64,000 nucleotides of DNA, taken from positions 62,001-126,000 of the forward strand of contig CACMGP010000001.1 of NCBI GenBank assembly GCA_902613185.1, read 5' to 3'. The notes below the pieces were generated by a model that did not search any database, was not told the DNA's origin, and saw only the letters and a list, made by a program, of their open reading frames with translations. Position 1 is the first letter of the stretch, and every line of letters begins with the position of its first letter. Position numbers and translations under genes: made by a program. The DNA is from an uncultured Alphaproteobacteria bacterium. GTDB lineage: Bacteria; Pseudomonadota; Alphaproteobacteria; HIMB59. Shown here one piece after another: positions 55,522 to 64,000 of the stretch.

Positions 55522-56346
55522 TTATTTTGCCGCCTTATTTATTTTGTTTATAGCATTTAAGAGTTCAGGCATTTTATGTAAATATACCATATTAGGACCG
55601 TCACTTAATGCCGTTTCTGGGTTAGGGTGAGTTTCAATGAAGAAACCTGCAATCCTTAAAGATGAAGCAACTTTCGATAATGGTGTCACATACTCTCTAG
55701 CACCTCCACTTTTTTTACCCAATCCACCAGGTAGTTGCACACTGTGAGTTGAGTCAAAAATAATTGGGTATCCAAATGTTTTCATTAAATGAATACCTTT
55801 AAAGTCATTTATTAAATAATTATATCCAAATGAATTTCCTCTTTCAGTTATTAATATTTTTTTATTATTTTCATTTTCAATTTTACTAATGATATTTGAA
55901 ACTTCTTTATGTGATAAAAACTGTCCTTTTTTAACATTGACAATCTTTTTTGTTTGTGCAGCAGCTTTTATTAAATCTGTTTGTCTACATAAAAAAGCTG
56001 GAATTTGTATTACATCAAGAAATTCAGCCAACTTATCAACTTGAAAAGTCTCATGAACGTCGGAAGTGATAGATATTTTTAAATCTTTTTTGAGATTTTT
56101 TAATATATCTATGGATTTATCGAGGGGAATTTTATGACGTATTGTTTTATGAGAGCTTCTATTAGCTTTGTCAAAACTACATTTGAATACTAAATTAAAC
56201 TTTTCTTTTTTTGTGTATTTAATAAGAGATTGCGCAACTTTTCTGACTAATTTTTCATTTTCTAACAAGCATGGGCCAGATATTAAAGTCAGTCTATCAG
56301 TATCATTTTTAATAAGATTTTTAAATAATTGGACAGATCTAGGCAT
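55522..56346 (-). CDS. kdsA: 3-deoxy-D-manno-octulosonate 8-phosphate synthase
   Basis: Condenses arabinose-5-phosphate and PEP, the first step of Kdo for lipopolysaccharide, so the organism has an outer membrane with Kdo. 274 aa. LISGPCLLENEKLVRKVAQ, FKCSFDKANRSS, PLDKSIDILKNLKK and IPAFLCRQTDLIKAAA are conserved, then NVKKGQFLSH and IFDSTHSVQLPGG, ending with ETHPNPETALSDGPNMVYL. Overlaps pyrG by 8 bases. Confidence 0.96.
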   Translation of the reverse strand: MPRSVQLFKNLIKNDTDRLTLISGPCLLENEKLVRKVAQSLIKYTKKEKFNLVFKCSFDKANRSSHKTIRHKIPLDKSIDILKNLKKDLKISITSDVHETFQVDKLAEFLDVIQIPAFLCRQTDLIKAAAQTKKIVNVKKGQFLSHKEVSNIISKIENENNKKILITERGNSFGYNYLINDFKGIHLMKTFGYPIIFDSTHSVQLPGGLGKKSGGAREYVTPLSKVASSLRIAGFFIETHPNPETALSDGPNMVYLHKMPELLNAINKINKAAK

Positions 56347-57958
56347 TTTTATTCATTAAACTATTTTTTATAAATGAGAAAAATATAGGGTGAGGCTTAA
56401 ACGGTTTAGATTTCAACTCAGGATGAAATTGAACACCTAGGAACCATTTGTGATATTTATTTTCAATGATTTCTAATAATTTTTTATCTTTTGAAAATCC
56501 AGAAAATACAAGACCTTTTTTTTCTATTGAAGATCTATATTTAGGATTCACTTCATACCTATGTCTATGTCTTTCATGAATTAATTTTTTTTTATAAATT
56601 TTTGAGGCTAAAGATTTATGTTTTATATAACAAGGATAAGAACCCAATCTCATAGTAGCACCTAAGTCATTTTCTTTTGTTCTTGTAACCTTTTGATTTT
56701 TTTTACTCCATTCGGTCATTAAAGATATGACATTATTAGTATGCTTGCCAAATTCAGAGCTACCTGAGTTTTTCATTTTCAAAACATTTTTAGTAAATTC
56801 AATAATTGATAATTGCATGCCCAAACAAATTCCTAAGAATGGAATTTGATTTTCTCTAGCATACCTAATAGCTTCTATTTTTCCACTTATACCTCTATTA
56901 CCAAAACCACCAGGTATAAGAATACCTGCGGCCTTAATTAATAACTCATCAACATTTTTTTTGTTTATTGTCTCAGAGTCAATCCATTTGATTTTAACAT
57001 TTACTTTATTGTGAACACCTGCATGATAAATAGCTTCATAGAGAGATTTATAACTATCTTTTAAATGGACATATTTTCCAATTATAAATATATTAAGTTC
57101 CTCTTTTGCTCTTGACTCTAATACTTCAAAGTTTGTCCATTTTGAAAGATCTTTTTTCTTTGTAGATTTTATATTTAAATTTTTTATAACTAAGTCATCT
57201 AATTTGGATTTTGATAATAAAGAAGGTACTTGGTAAATGCTCCCTACATCATAGGACGGAATAACAGCATTAGTTGGTACGTTACAAAACAAACTAATTT
57301 TTTGAATTTCTTCATACTTTATTTTTTTATTACTTCTACAAACAATTATATCAGGCTGAATTCCAGCATTTAAAAGCTCTTTAACAGAGTGCTGAGTGGG
57401 CTTTGTTTTAATTTCACCAGATGTTTCTATATATGGAAGTAAAGTTAAATGTATGAGGAGTGTGTCTAGCTGTCTTTCATTTTTAAATTGTCTTATGGCT
57501 TCCAAGAAAGGAAGACTTTCAATATCACCAACAGTGCCCCCTATCTCACAAATAATAACATCATCCTTATTAGTTGATTTTTTTATCGAATTTTTAATTT
57601 CTTCAGTAACGTGAGGTATTACTTGAACTGTAGATCCTAAATATTCACCTTTTCTTTCCTTTGATAGTATAGTCGAGTAAATTTTACCCGATGAAATAGA
57701 GTCATTTTTAGAACATTTTATATCCGTAAACCTCTCATAATGGCCTAAGTCTAAATCAGTCTCATAGCCGTCATCAGTGACATAAACTTCACCGTGTTGG
57801 TATGGACTCATTGTTCCAGGATCAACGTTTAAATACGGATCTAATTTTCTAATTTTTAGTTTAATGCCTCTAGATCTAAGAAGAGAGGCTAATGATGCAG
57901 TGACTATTCCCTTACCTAGCGATGAAACAACACCTCCGGTAACAAAAATTAATTTCAC
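56339..57958 (-). CDS. pyrG: CTP synthase
   Basis: Aminates UTP to CTP using glutamine. 539 aa, standard length. N-terminal synthetase: KLIFVTGGVVSSLGKGIVTA, DPYLNVDPGTMSPYQHGEVY, VTDDGYETDLDLGHYERF and CEIGGTVGDIESLPFLEA. C-terminal class I amidotransferase: GILIPGGFGNRG, LGICLGMQLSIIEF (nucleophile Cys) and VQFHPELKSKPFKPHPIFF with the His-x-Glu. Overlaps the secG stop as ATGA. Confidence 0.97.
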   Translation of the reverse strand: MKLIFVTGGVVSSLGKGIVTASLASLLRSRGIKLKIRKLDPYLNVDPGTMSPYQHGEVYVTDDGYETDLDLGHYERFTDIKCSKNDSISSGKIYSTILSKERKGEYLGSTVQVIPHVTEEIKNSIKKSTNKDDVIICEIGGTVGDIESLPFLEAIRQFKNERQLDTLLIHLTLLPYIETSGEIKTKPTQHSVKELLNAGIQPDIIVCRSNKKIKYEEIQKISLFCNVPTNAVIPSYDVGSIYQVPSLLSKSKLDDLVIKNLNIKSTKKKDLSKWTNFEVLESRAKEELNIFIIGKYVHLKDSYKSLYEAIYHAGVHNKVNVKIKWIDSETINKKNVDELLIKAAGILIPGGFGNRGISGKIEAIRYARENQIPFLGICLGMQLSIIEFTKNVLKMKNSGSSEFGKHTNNVISLMTEWSKKNQKVTRTKENDLGATMRLGSYPCYIKHKSLASKIYKKKLIHERHRHRYEVNPKYRSSIEKKGLVFSGFSKDKKLLEIIENKYHKWFLGVQFHPELKSKPFKPHPIFFSFIKNSLMNKNA

Positions 57959-58278
57959 TGATTAGGCACTTCTGGAATCATTTCCTCTATTGAGTCGTCT
58001 AAAATAATTTCTTCTTGAATAGTTTCTAAATCAGTTGAAGATGAATATTGTTTTGTAATTATTGCGCCCATAAACAAACACCAAAATAAAAAACCAAAAC
58101 CTAAAACATAAGTAATTTTTGTCATTCCTGAAAAAGAGGATTTATTTGCTGTCATTCCACCTGTAAGAGATGTTTGAGTGCCTAGCCCTAGACTTCCACC
58201 TTCAGTTTTTTGAAAAAGTATAATTAAAATGAGCACCACTCCAATAATCGCACTAATAATTAAAAAAAGATTTATCAT
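57955..58278 (-). CDS. secG: SecG preprotein translocase subunit
   Basis: A 107-residue two-span inner-membrane protein accompanying SecYE. Helix 1 LFLIISAIIGVVLILIILFQ, cytoplasmic loop KTEGGSLGLGTQTSLTGGMT (typical SecG glycine-rich loop) and helix 2 MTKITYVLGFGFLFWCLFMG, then an acidic C-terminal tail. Four bases after the tpiA stop. Confidence 0.93.
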   Translation of the reverse strand: MINLFLIISAIIGVVLILIILFQKTEGGSLGLGTQTSLTGGMTANKSSFSGMTKITYVLGFGFLFWCLFMGAIITKQYSSSTDLETIQEEIILDDSIEEMIPEVPNQ

Positions 58279-58282
58279 AATG

Positions 58283-58993
58283 TTATTTAAAGTATTTAAT
58301 AAATGAAGGTTTTGTTGAAGCAGAGCCTACTAAAACCCCATCTAATTTTTGTAAACTTAAAATTTCTTTTATATTTGATAAATTTACGGAACCACCATAT
58401 AAAATTTTTATTTTTTTAAAAGAATAATTTTTTAATATTTTGGTCAAAAATTGCAAAATATCATTAATTTCAGACATTTTTGGTGTTAATCCCGTGCCAA
58501 TTGACCATAAAGGCTCATAAGCTAATATAACTTCATTATAAATGTTAGATTTTTTAAATATTTTATTTATTTGTTTTTTTAAAAAATTTTTAGTTTTTTT
58601 TGATTTATAAATGTCTACAGGCTCTCCAATACAAACAATGGGTGTAATTTTGTTATGCAGACAAAGATCAGTTTTTTTCTGTATAATCAAATCTGTTTCA
58701 CCAAAATTAGACCTAACTTCTGAGTGACCAAGAATACAAAATTTTATCTTATTGCTAACTAAATCTTGAATATCTATAGACCCCGTAGAAGCACCTTTTC
58801 CATGTAAATCTACATTTTGTGCTGCATAGATATTTTTTGGATATCTAGATTTGAGAGTGAGGCTATAAAAGTTATTAGGACTAGAAATAAGTTTGTATTT
58901 CTTTGTACTTGGTAGTTTAGACACTACCTTTGATAAGTTCATACTTTCAGATATATTTAAATATGATTTCCAATTAAATATTATATATTTCAT
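58283..58993 (-). CDS. tpiA: Triosephosphate isomerase
   Basis: 236 aa from the start MKYIIFNWKSY, in which Asn-x-Lys carries the catalytic lysine. FCILGHSEVRSNFGE contains the electrophilic His, VILAYEPLWSIGTGLTP the catalytic Glu, and KILYGGSVNLSN with DGVLVGSASTKP the phosphate loop. A longer frame upstream would add 27 hydrophobic residues without family support and is rejected. It interconverts the two triose phosphates and is divergent from the PpiD-like gene. Confidence 0.95.
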   Translation of the reverse strand: MKYIIFNWKSYLNISESMNLSKVVSKLPSTKKYKLISSPNNFYSLTLKSRYPKNIYAAQNVDLHGKGASTGSIDIQDLVSNKIKFCILGHSEVRSNFGETDLIIQKKTDLCLHNKITPIVCIGEPVDIYKSKKTKNFLKKQINKIFKKSNIYNEVILAYEPLWSIGTGLTPKMSEINDILQFLTKILKNYSFKKIKILYGGSVNLSNIKEILSLQKLDGVLVGSASTKPSFIKYFK

Positions 58994-59024
58994 TAGGTTA
59001 ACTGATATCAAAATACTTATAAAA

Positions 59025-60566
59025 ATGAAAACTAAAAAACTAATAGTTATAATATTTAGTGCTGCTCTAGGCATAAGTTTCTTATTTATCGGATTTGGAT
59101 CCTATGTGGGTAAAAATTATGTTTTAAAAGTAGGAGATCAAAAAATATCAACATCTGAATTTTCTAGAGCATATGAAAACTATAAGTCAGAAAATGGCCT
59201 TTCTAATTTATCAGAACAAGAGGAGTTATTTTCAAAAATTCAATTTACAAATGAATATGTAAATGAGCTAGTTTTTCTTAATTATTTAGATGAAAAAATT
59301 AGTATAAGTGATAACTCCAAAAAAGTAGTTTTAAAAAAATCCTTAAATAATGACGAAATGTTTAGAAATCTAGATGAAGCATCACTTCAAAATTACTTAA
59401 AAGAAATTGAGGGAAATATATATATTGATTTATTCAATGATAGCCTTGATGCGCAGACATTAGTTAGTCACGAAATTAATCCAGATCTTCTGATTGAGAA
59501 AGAATTAAATATATATGAGATTAAAAATGACGATAATCTTCTCAATTATCAATTAGAGGAGGATTTTTACTCTAATAACGAATTATATGAGATTTCAATT
59601 AATGAAATAAGTATGAAAAATTATATTCAAAATGAACTACTAACTGATGACATTATAAATGAATATTATGAGGCAAATATAAATAAATTTATTGAGCCAA
59701 AAAATTATACCTATGAACAAATTATTCTAGATAGTATTTCAGATAAAAATTTTAATGAACTGAAAGAGAGTGAAGACTCCCAATTCAAATTATTCGAAAA
59801 CGTTGATGAAAAATTAATATTACCTCAAATTCTTGAGGTATTAGAAAAACTTAGTTTAGGAGATGAAGGTAATAATATTAAAATTGGAGAGAAATACTTT
59901 TTTGTAAAACTTTTATCTCTTGAAGAAGAATATCAAAGAACAATAGAGAATGTTTATGAAGATGTAGTAACTACTTTAACTAAATTAGAAATAGATAATT
60001 TTACACTAACTAATAATGTTAAAAGTTTAGATAGCTATATTACAAATCAGATCTTCTTTAGTAATTCATTTAATTTTTTAGAAAATATTCCTGATCAATA
60101 CAATTTTATTAACTTTAATCAATCATCTGGGGAAATAAAAAAAGATGATTTCTTATTTCAATTTAATGTTCAAAAAATATTTAAAGAAGATCTAACATTA
60201 GAGTACAAAGAAAAATTCCTTAATTCTTTTAGCAATTATAAAAAAAATATAGACATTTCACATAATGATGAATTATTAAAAAAAGCAGGGACAGTAAAGG
60301 TCAACTATTTTACTGACTCTCTAACTATTAAAAATAATTTTATTGAGCCAGAGATTTTAGAAGAGATAATTATTATCAAAAAAGACCAAAAGTTAAAAGT
60401 AGTGTTACCAAATGAAGTTATTTATTTAGATATAAATTCAATTGGATCTATTGACTCTTTAAATATAAAACAAAATATAGTGAATTTAATATATTCAAAA
60501 ATTATAAAGGAAATAAAAGAAACTCTAGATATAGAAGTTGATAACGAACAACTTTTACAACTTTAG
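59025..60566 (+). CDS. PpiD-like periplasmic folding protein (SurA-N type), reduced parvulin region
   Basis: A 513-residue membrane-anchored periplasmic protein: one N-terminal helix (KLIVIIFSAALGISFLFIGF) then the SurA-N/PpiD helical domain starting KVGDQKISTSEFSRAYENYK. In alphaproteobacteria this gene precedes trpE and encodes a 600-plus residue PpiD with a parvulin domain. Here the region that should be parvulin (about 220-310; PKNYTYEQIILDSISDKNFN) lacks the GGDLG motif and is short, so peptidyl-prolyl isomerase activity is doubtful. The start Met at 59025 is chosen; the longer upstream frame overlaps tpiA antisense. Probably a chaperone for outer-membrane or secreted proteins. Confidence 0.78.
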   Translation: MKTKKLIVIIFSAALGISFLFIGFGSYVGKNYVLKVGDQKISTSEFSRAYENYKSENGLSNLSEQEELFSKIQFTNEYVNELVFLNYLDEKISISDNSKKVVLKKSLNNDEMFRNLDEASLQNYLKEIEGNIYIDLFNDSLDAQTLVSHEINPDLLIEKELNIYEIKNDDNLLNYQLEEDFYSNNELYEISINEISMKNYIQNELLTDDIINEYYEANINKFIEPKNYTYEQIILDSISDKNFNELKESEDSQFKLFENVDEKLILPQILEVLEKLSLGDEGNNIKIGEKYFFVKLLSLEEEYQRTIENVYEDVVTTLTKLEIDNFTLTNNVKSLDSYITNQIFFSNSFNFLENIPDQYNFINFNQSSGEIKKDDFLFQFNVQKIFKEDLTLEYKEKFLNSFSNYKKNIDISHNDELLKKAGTVKVNYFTDSLTIKNNFIEPEILEEIIIIKKDQKLKVVLPNEVIYLDINSIGSIDSLNIKQNIVNLIYSKIIKEIKETLDIEVDNEQLLQL

Positions 60567-60567
60567 T

Positions 60568-61956
60568 ATGTATGTTCACGGTAAAAAAGTTTTTCTAGAT
60601 ACTGAAAATACAATTACAATATATAATAAACTTGCAAATAGATTTAATGATGTCTCAATTTTAGAGTCAGTCATTGGGGGTGATAATAAAGGAAGATACT
60701 CTATTATTCTTTTTAATATATTACAAAATATTGAAATTTTTCATAATTATGTACTTGTAGATAATCAAAAGAAAAAAATTAAATCACCAGACTCTTTTAT
60801 AAGGGAAATTTATAAAAATTTAAAAATTAAAACTATATATGATCAGAATATACCTCTACCCGTATTTATTGGTAATGTATCATTTGATTTATGTAAGTTT
60901 ACCCTTCCAAAATTAAGTTATAAGCCTGATAAGAATGAAATTGGAATACCTCTGGCACATTTTGTAAAACCAAGAAATCTAATAATTATAGATAATGTTC
61001 TTAATGAGACTCATTTAATTGAAGTTTCAAATATCAAGAAAAAACCAGTAAAATCCCTTAAAACATTAGAAAATATACTTAAAGAGTCTTTTTCCAAAAA
61101 TAAAAAATTAAATTTTAGTAAACTTAAAAAATTTAAAAACTATGTTAAGAAAGAGGAATTTATTCAAAGAGTTAAGGAAATAAAAAGTGATATTAAAGTT
61201 GGTGAAATATTTCAAGCTGTTCTTTCTCAAAGATTTTCTAATGACTATTTAATTGATCCATTTAATTTTTATAGAGCATTAAGATCAATTAATCCCTCAC
61301 CTTATCTTGTTTTTTTAAACCTAAAAAACTATCAAATTATCTGCTCAAGTCCTGAGACTATGATTAAAGTAAAAAATAAAGAAATTACACTTAGACCTAT
61401 TGCCGGAACTAGAAGAAGGGGTAAAAATGAGATTGAAGATAATAATTTAAAAAATGAATTACTTAAGGATAAAAAAGAACTAGCTGAACATTTAATGCTA
61501 GTTGATTTAGGTAGAAATGATGTTGGTCAAATTTCAAAAAATAATACTGTAAAAGTAACTGAGCAAAATATAATAGAATATTATTCTCATGTAATGCATA
61601 TAGTCAGTAATGTGACGGGAGAATTAAAAAATAATTTAACACCTATAGATGTTCTCTTTGCTGGCTTGCCAGCAGGGACTGTTTCTGGAGCACCTAAAAT
61701 TAAAGCACTAGAGATATTAGAAAAACATGAAAAAATAAATAGGGAATTTTATTCAGGTTCGGTTTTTTATATAGATGCAAATGGAGATATGGATAGTTGT
61801 ATTAATCTCAGAACTGCAATGATTAAAAATAAAAAAATATATGCACAAAGTGGAGCAGGTATTGTTTATGACAGCATACCTGAAAATGAACATAGTGAGT
61901 GTATCAATAAGGCTAGTGCTTTGTTTGAGGCTTACAATTTAGCTCACAACATATAA
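60568..61956 (+). CDS. trpE: Anthranilate synthase component I
   Basis: 462 aa. Makes anthranilate from chorismate with TrpG-supplied ammonia. The N-terminal tryptophan-feedback segment is ILESVIGGDNKGRYSIIL, and the chorismate-binding core has LRSINPSPYLVFLNL, SSPETMIKVKNKEITLRPIA with GTRRRG, LGRNDVGQI and PAGTVSGAPKIKALEI. The start ATG is two bases after the ppiD-like stop; a frame with ten more residues overlaps that gene and is less likely. Overlaps trpG by one base. Confidence 0.95.
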   Translation: MYVHGKKVFLDTENTITIYNKLANRFNDVSILESVIGGDNKGRYSIILFNILQNIEIFHNYVLVDNQKKKIKSPDSFIREIYKNLKIKTIYDQNIPLPVFIGNVSFDLCKFTLPKLSYKPDKNEIGIPLAHFVKPRNLIIIDNVLNETHLIEVSNIKKKPVKSLKTLENILKESFSKNKKLNFSKLKKFKNYVKKEEFIQRVKEIKSDIKVGEIFQAVLSQRFSNDYLIDPFNFYRALRSINPSPYLVFLNLKNYQIICSSPETMIKVKNKEITLRPIAGTRRRGKNEIEDNNLKNELLKDKKELAEHLMLVDLGRNDVGQISKNNTVKVTEQNIIEYYSHVMHIVSNVTGELKNNLTPIDVLFAGLPAGTVSGAPKIKALEILEKHEKINREFYSGSVFYIDANGDMDSCINLRTAMIKNKKIYAQSGAGIVYDSIPENEHSECINKASALFEAYNLAHNI

Positions 61957-62525
61957 TGATTACTCTCATAGATAATTACGATAGCTTCACATATAATTTG
62001 TATCATTGTTTAAGTAAAAGAGATCAAGTATTAGTTATTAAAAATGACTTGATCTTAAAAAATATTGATAAAATTATTAATAGTAAAGGTGTTGTAATAT
62101 CACCTGGACCGAGTAATCCATTCAATGCAGGAGAATGTCTTGATTTAGTCCATCAAATATACTCATTTATACCAATATTAGGTGTTTGTTTAGGTCATCA
62201 AATTTTAGGAGTCTATTTTGGAGCTAAAATAGACACATTAAGTACACCAATGCATGGAAAAGTATCGAATTTAAAAAAAATAAATGAATGTAAAATATAT
62301 AAAAATATTGATAAAAAGTTCCGTGCAACTAGGTATCACTCTTTATACCTAAATAAAAATAATTTTCCTCAAAATTTAAAAATAACAAGCATTTCAGAAG
62401 ATGATAGAATTATAATGAGTTTTAAGCATGAATTATTTTCGATTTATGGTGTGCAATATCATCCAGAAAGTATCGAAACTCTTGTGGGTTCAAAGATTTT
62501 AGAAAATTTTATGGATTGTATATGA
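61956..62525 (+). CDS. trpG: Anthranilate synthase component II (glutamine amidotransferase)
   Basis: 189 aa class I amidotransferase. LIDNYDSFTYNLYH, VVISPGPSNPFNAGECLDLV, nucleophile loop ILGVCLGHQILGVYFG, and VQYHPESIETLVG with the His-Glu pair. Stand-alone, not fused to trpE or trpD. Coupled to trpE by TAATG and to trpD by ATGA. Confidence 0.95.
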   Translation: MITLIDNYDSFTYNLYHCLSKRDQVLVIKNDLILKNIDKIINSKGVVISPGPSNPFNAGECLDLVHQIYSFIPILGVCLGHQILGVYFGAKIDTLSTPMHGKVSNLKKINECKIYKNIDKKFRATRYHSLYLNKNNFPQNLKITSISEDDRIIMSFKHELFSIYGVQYHPESIETLVGSKILENFMDCI

Positions 62526-63505
62526 AATTTAAAATAGATGATTTAATAACTAAGAGAAATGTTGAATATGCTATTAAATATTTATTTGACTCAGATAATA
62601 TCTCTCATCAAGCAATTATAATTCATCAACTTAATCAATTAATAAATAATAGCGATATACTTTTATCTCTAAGGAAATTTATTTTTAAAAATTCTAATAA
62701 AATAAAGCAATATCCTAATTCTTTGGATACATGCGGGACTGGAGGTGATGGTTTAAAGTCACTAAATATATCAACAACAGTAGCTATATTATTATCATCT
62801 GTTGAAATTCCAGTTGCAAAACATGGTAATCGTGCTGCTAGCTCATTAAGTGGCTCCTCTGATATTATTTCTGAATTGAACATATCCAGTGAAAAAGACT
62901 CGAAGAAAATAATTAATAAAATAACAAATGATAAATTTGTCTATTTAAATGCACCTTTTTTTTATTCAAATCTTAGTAAAGTTGGAGAAGTAAGAAAAAA
63001 ATTAGGAATAAAAACGATATTTAATTATATGGGCCCTACATTAAATCCATTAGGCGCAAAATATCAAATATTAGGTACAGTGAATAAAAACTCAGCAGAA
63101 ATTATGTTAAAAATACTATCTAAAATTGATAATAAAAATTCTACAATTTTTTTCTCAGATGATGGATTAGACGAAATAAGTATATTTGCTCCAACAAATT
63201 TTTATTTTAAAAGAGGAAAAAATATCACTAAAAGGAAGATATCTCATACAAAATATAAAAAATACCTTTCATCTAAATTAAATTTTAATGATATTAAAGG
63301 AGGTATTCCCTCTTATAATGCAAGCAGGCTGATTGAATTATTTCAGGGAAAAAAAGATAGTTACAGAGATATAACTATTATTAATTCAATTTACGCGATG
63401 CAAACCATAGAACCGACCTATAAATTTGATGAATGCTTTGATATATTAAGTAATTCTCTTGATACGTCTAAGGCTCTAAATCATTTAAACAAAATTAAAA
63501 AGTAA
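62522..63505 (+). CDS. trpD: Anthranilate phosphoribosyltransferase
   Basis: 327 aa. LDTCGTGGDGLKSLNISTTV is the PRPP loop, VAKHGNRAASSLSGSSDII the anthranilate/PRPP segment, FLNAPFF-like YLNAPFFYSNLSKVGEVRKK with LGIKTIFNYMGPTLNPLGAK the rest. The ATG at 62522 (ATGA with trpG stop) is used; a TTG two codons upstream is possible. Overlaps trpC by one base. Confidence 0.95.
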   Translation: MKFKIDDLITKRNVEYAIKYLFDSDNISHQAIIIHQLNQLINNSDILLSLRKFIFKNSNKIKQYPNSLDTCGTGGDGLKSLNISTTVAILLSSVEIPVAKHGNRAASSLSGSSDIISELNISSEKDSKKIINKITNDKFVYLNAPFFYSNLSKVGEVRKKLGIKTIFNYMGPTLNPLGAKYQILGTVNKNSAEIMLKILSKIDNKNSTIFFSDDGLDEISIFAPTNFYFKRGKNITKRKISHTKYKKYLSSKLNFNDIKGGIPSYNASRLIELFQGKKDSYRDITIINSIYAMQTIEPTYKFDECFDILSNSLDTSKALNHLNKIKK

Positions 63506-64000
63506 TGAATATTTTAGATAAAATAGTTTTAGAAAAAACTAATCATATAAAATATTTAAAACAAAAAACAAATAATAAAAAGAATTCTAAATATAGTAAG
63601 TCAAAATACTTTCTTAATGCAATAGAAAGTAATCTACGTATTAATAAAAATGCTCTTATCGCTGAATTTAAAAGATATAGCCCTTCTGTAAAAAATTTTA
63701 ATAAAATAAAGTATATTCAGGATATTCTCGAACAATATCATAAATCAAAATGTTGTTGTATATCCATCTTAACTGACAAAAATTTTGGTGGAAGTTTAAA
63801 TGATATAACAATTGCAAAAAAAATTACTGATAAGCCAATTATTAGAAAAGATTTTATAATAAATGAAACACAAGTATTTGAAACTAAAGAGTTTGGTGCA
63901 GATGCTTTATTGTTAATTGCAAAAATTTTATCTAAATCAAATATAAAAAAATTACATAATTTGGCAATTGATATTGGTCTAGATGTATTAATAGAGATTG
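63505..64000 (+). CDS. trpC: Indole-3-glycerol phosphate synthase, N-terminal part
   Basis: First 165 codons; the 3' part lies beyond the window. The barrel shows NALIAEFKRYSPSVKNF (catalytic Lys), ISILTDKNFGGSLNDI, PIIRKDFIINETQVFE (second catalytic Lys) and GADALLLIAKILS. It starts MNILDKIVLEKT and overlaps the trpD stop as TAATG. Closes the indole ring of tryptophan. Confidence 0.94.
   Translation, partial: MNILDKIVLEKTNHIKYLKQKTNNKKNSKYSKSKYFLNAIESNLRINKNALIAEFKRYSPSVKNFNKIKYIQDILEQYHKSKCCCISILTDKNFGGSLNDITIAKKITDKPIIRKDFIINETQVFETKEFGADALLLIAKILSKSNIKKLHNLAIDIGLDVLIEI

Noticed and set aside
58893-59024. N-terminal extension of the PpiD-like gene by 44 codons
   Set aside because: Overlaps the start of tpiA antisense; the signal-anchor begins at Met 59025.
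58994-59074. 27-codon N-terminal extension of tpiA
   Set aside because: Triosephosphate isomerases start just before the N-x-K motif, matching Met 58993; the extension overlaps the PpiD start antisense.

Overview
The window is a gene-dense, very AT-rich (by eye about 30% GC) stretch of a bacterial chromosome. Gene content and order point to a streamlined marine alphaproteobacterium of the SAR11/HIMB59 kind. The clues are a tpiA-secG-pyrG-kdsA-eno-ftsB-like-pdhABC-lpd-lipA run, a fused ispDF next to ntrYX-trkA, a mitochondrial-type complex I accessory subunit (NDUFS4 family) and an E1-beta subunit carrying its own lipoyl domain. Genes often overlap by 1-26 bases, no gap without a gene exceeds about 150 bases, and I saw no IS element, prophage or CRISPR array. 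The taxon is inferred, not proven.

Layout. 0-2 kb: guaB and the 5' part of guaA (guanine nucleotide synthesis). 2-4.4 kb: an overlapping trio of MetY-like sulfhydrylase, alpha/beta hydrolase and GFA-fold protein. 4.5-5.7 kb: an unrecognised secreted protein. 5.8-13.7 kb: one minus-strand block holding a sugar-type ABC importer (binding protein and two permeases, no ATPase), a glycerate kinase, a mannosyl/glucosyl-3-phosphoglycerate phosphatase-like HAD, a glucosyl-3-phosphoglycerate synthase-like GT and a GH13_18 phosphorylase. Together these can be read as a complete uptake, synthesis and breakdown cycle for the compatible solute glucosylglycerate.

13.8-24.2 kb: an unusual accessory cluster. 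Five genes encode nine SnoaL/NTF2-like domains. They are interleaved with a MetE-like protein, an RraA-type aldolase-fold protein, a bicupin, a histidinol-dehydrogenase relative resembling HpsN, a short-chain dehydrogenase and a HAD-fold protein without its nucleophile. It looks like a catabolic pathway for an unknown small molecule. After tRNA-Arg comes a complete LivGFHM/LivK-type ABC importer (24.4-29.5 kb), which may feed it.

29.5-35.5 kb: NDUFS4-like subunit directly behind tRNA-Pro, a Nudix hydrolase, a serine operon (DUF1015-serC-serA), a possible 29-residue membrane protein, a small unknown protein, a degenerate Gfo/Idh/MocA-like protein and xanthine phosphoribosyltransferase. 35.5-40.2 kb: a BMP-type nucleoside/purine ABC importer, which fits the neighbouring salvage enzyme. 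40.2-47 kb: AlkA-like glycosylase, 3-hydroxyisobutyrate-dehydrogenase-like protein, inositol-phosphatase-fold protein, TrkA, and NtrX-NtrY, in which NtrX seems to have lost the sigma54-contact motif. 47-59 kb: ispDF, then the lipoate/pyruvate dehydrogenase/glycolysis core cluster. 59-64 kb: a PpiD-like periplasmic chaperone followed by trpE-trpG-trpD-trpC, the last running off the end.

The two blocks most worth attention are the glucosylglycerate block and the SnoaL cluster.
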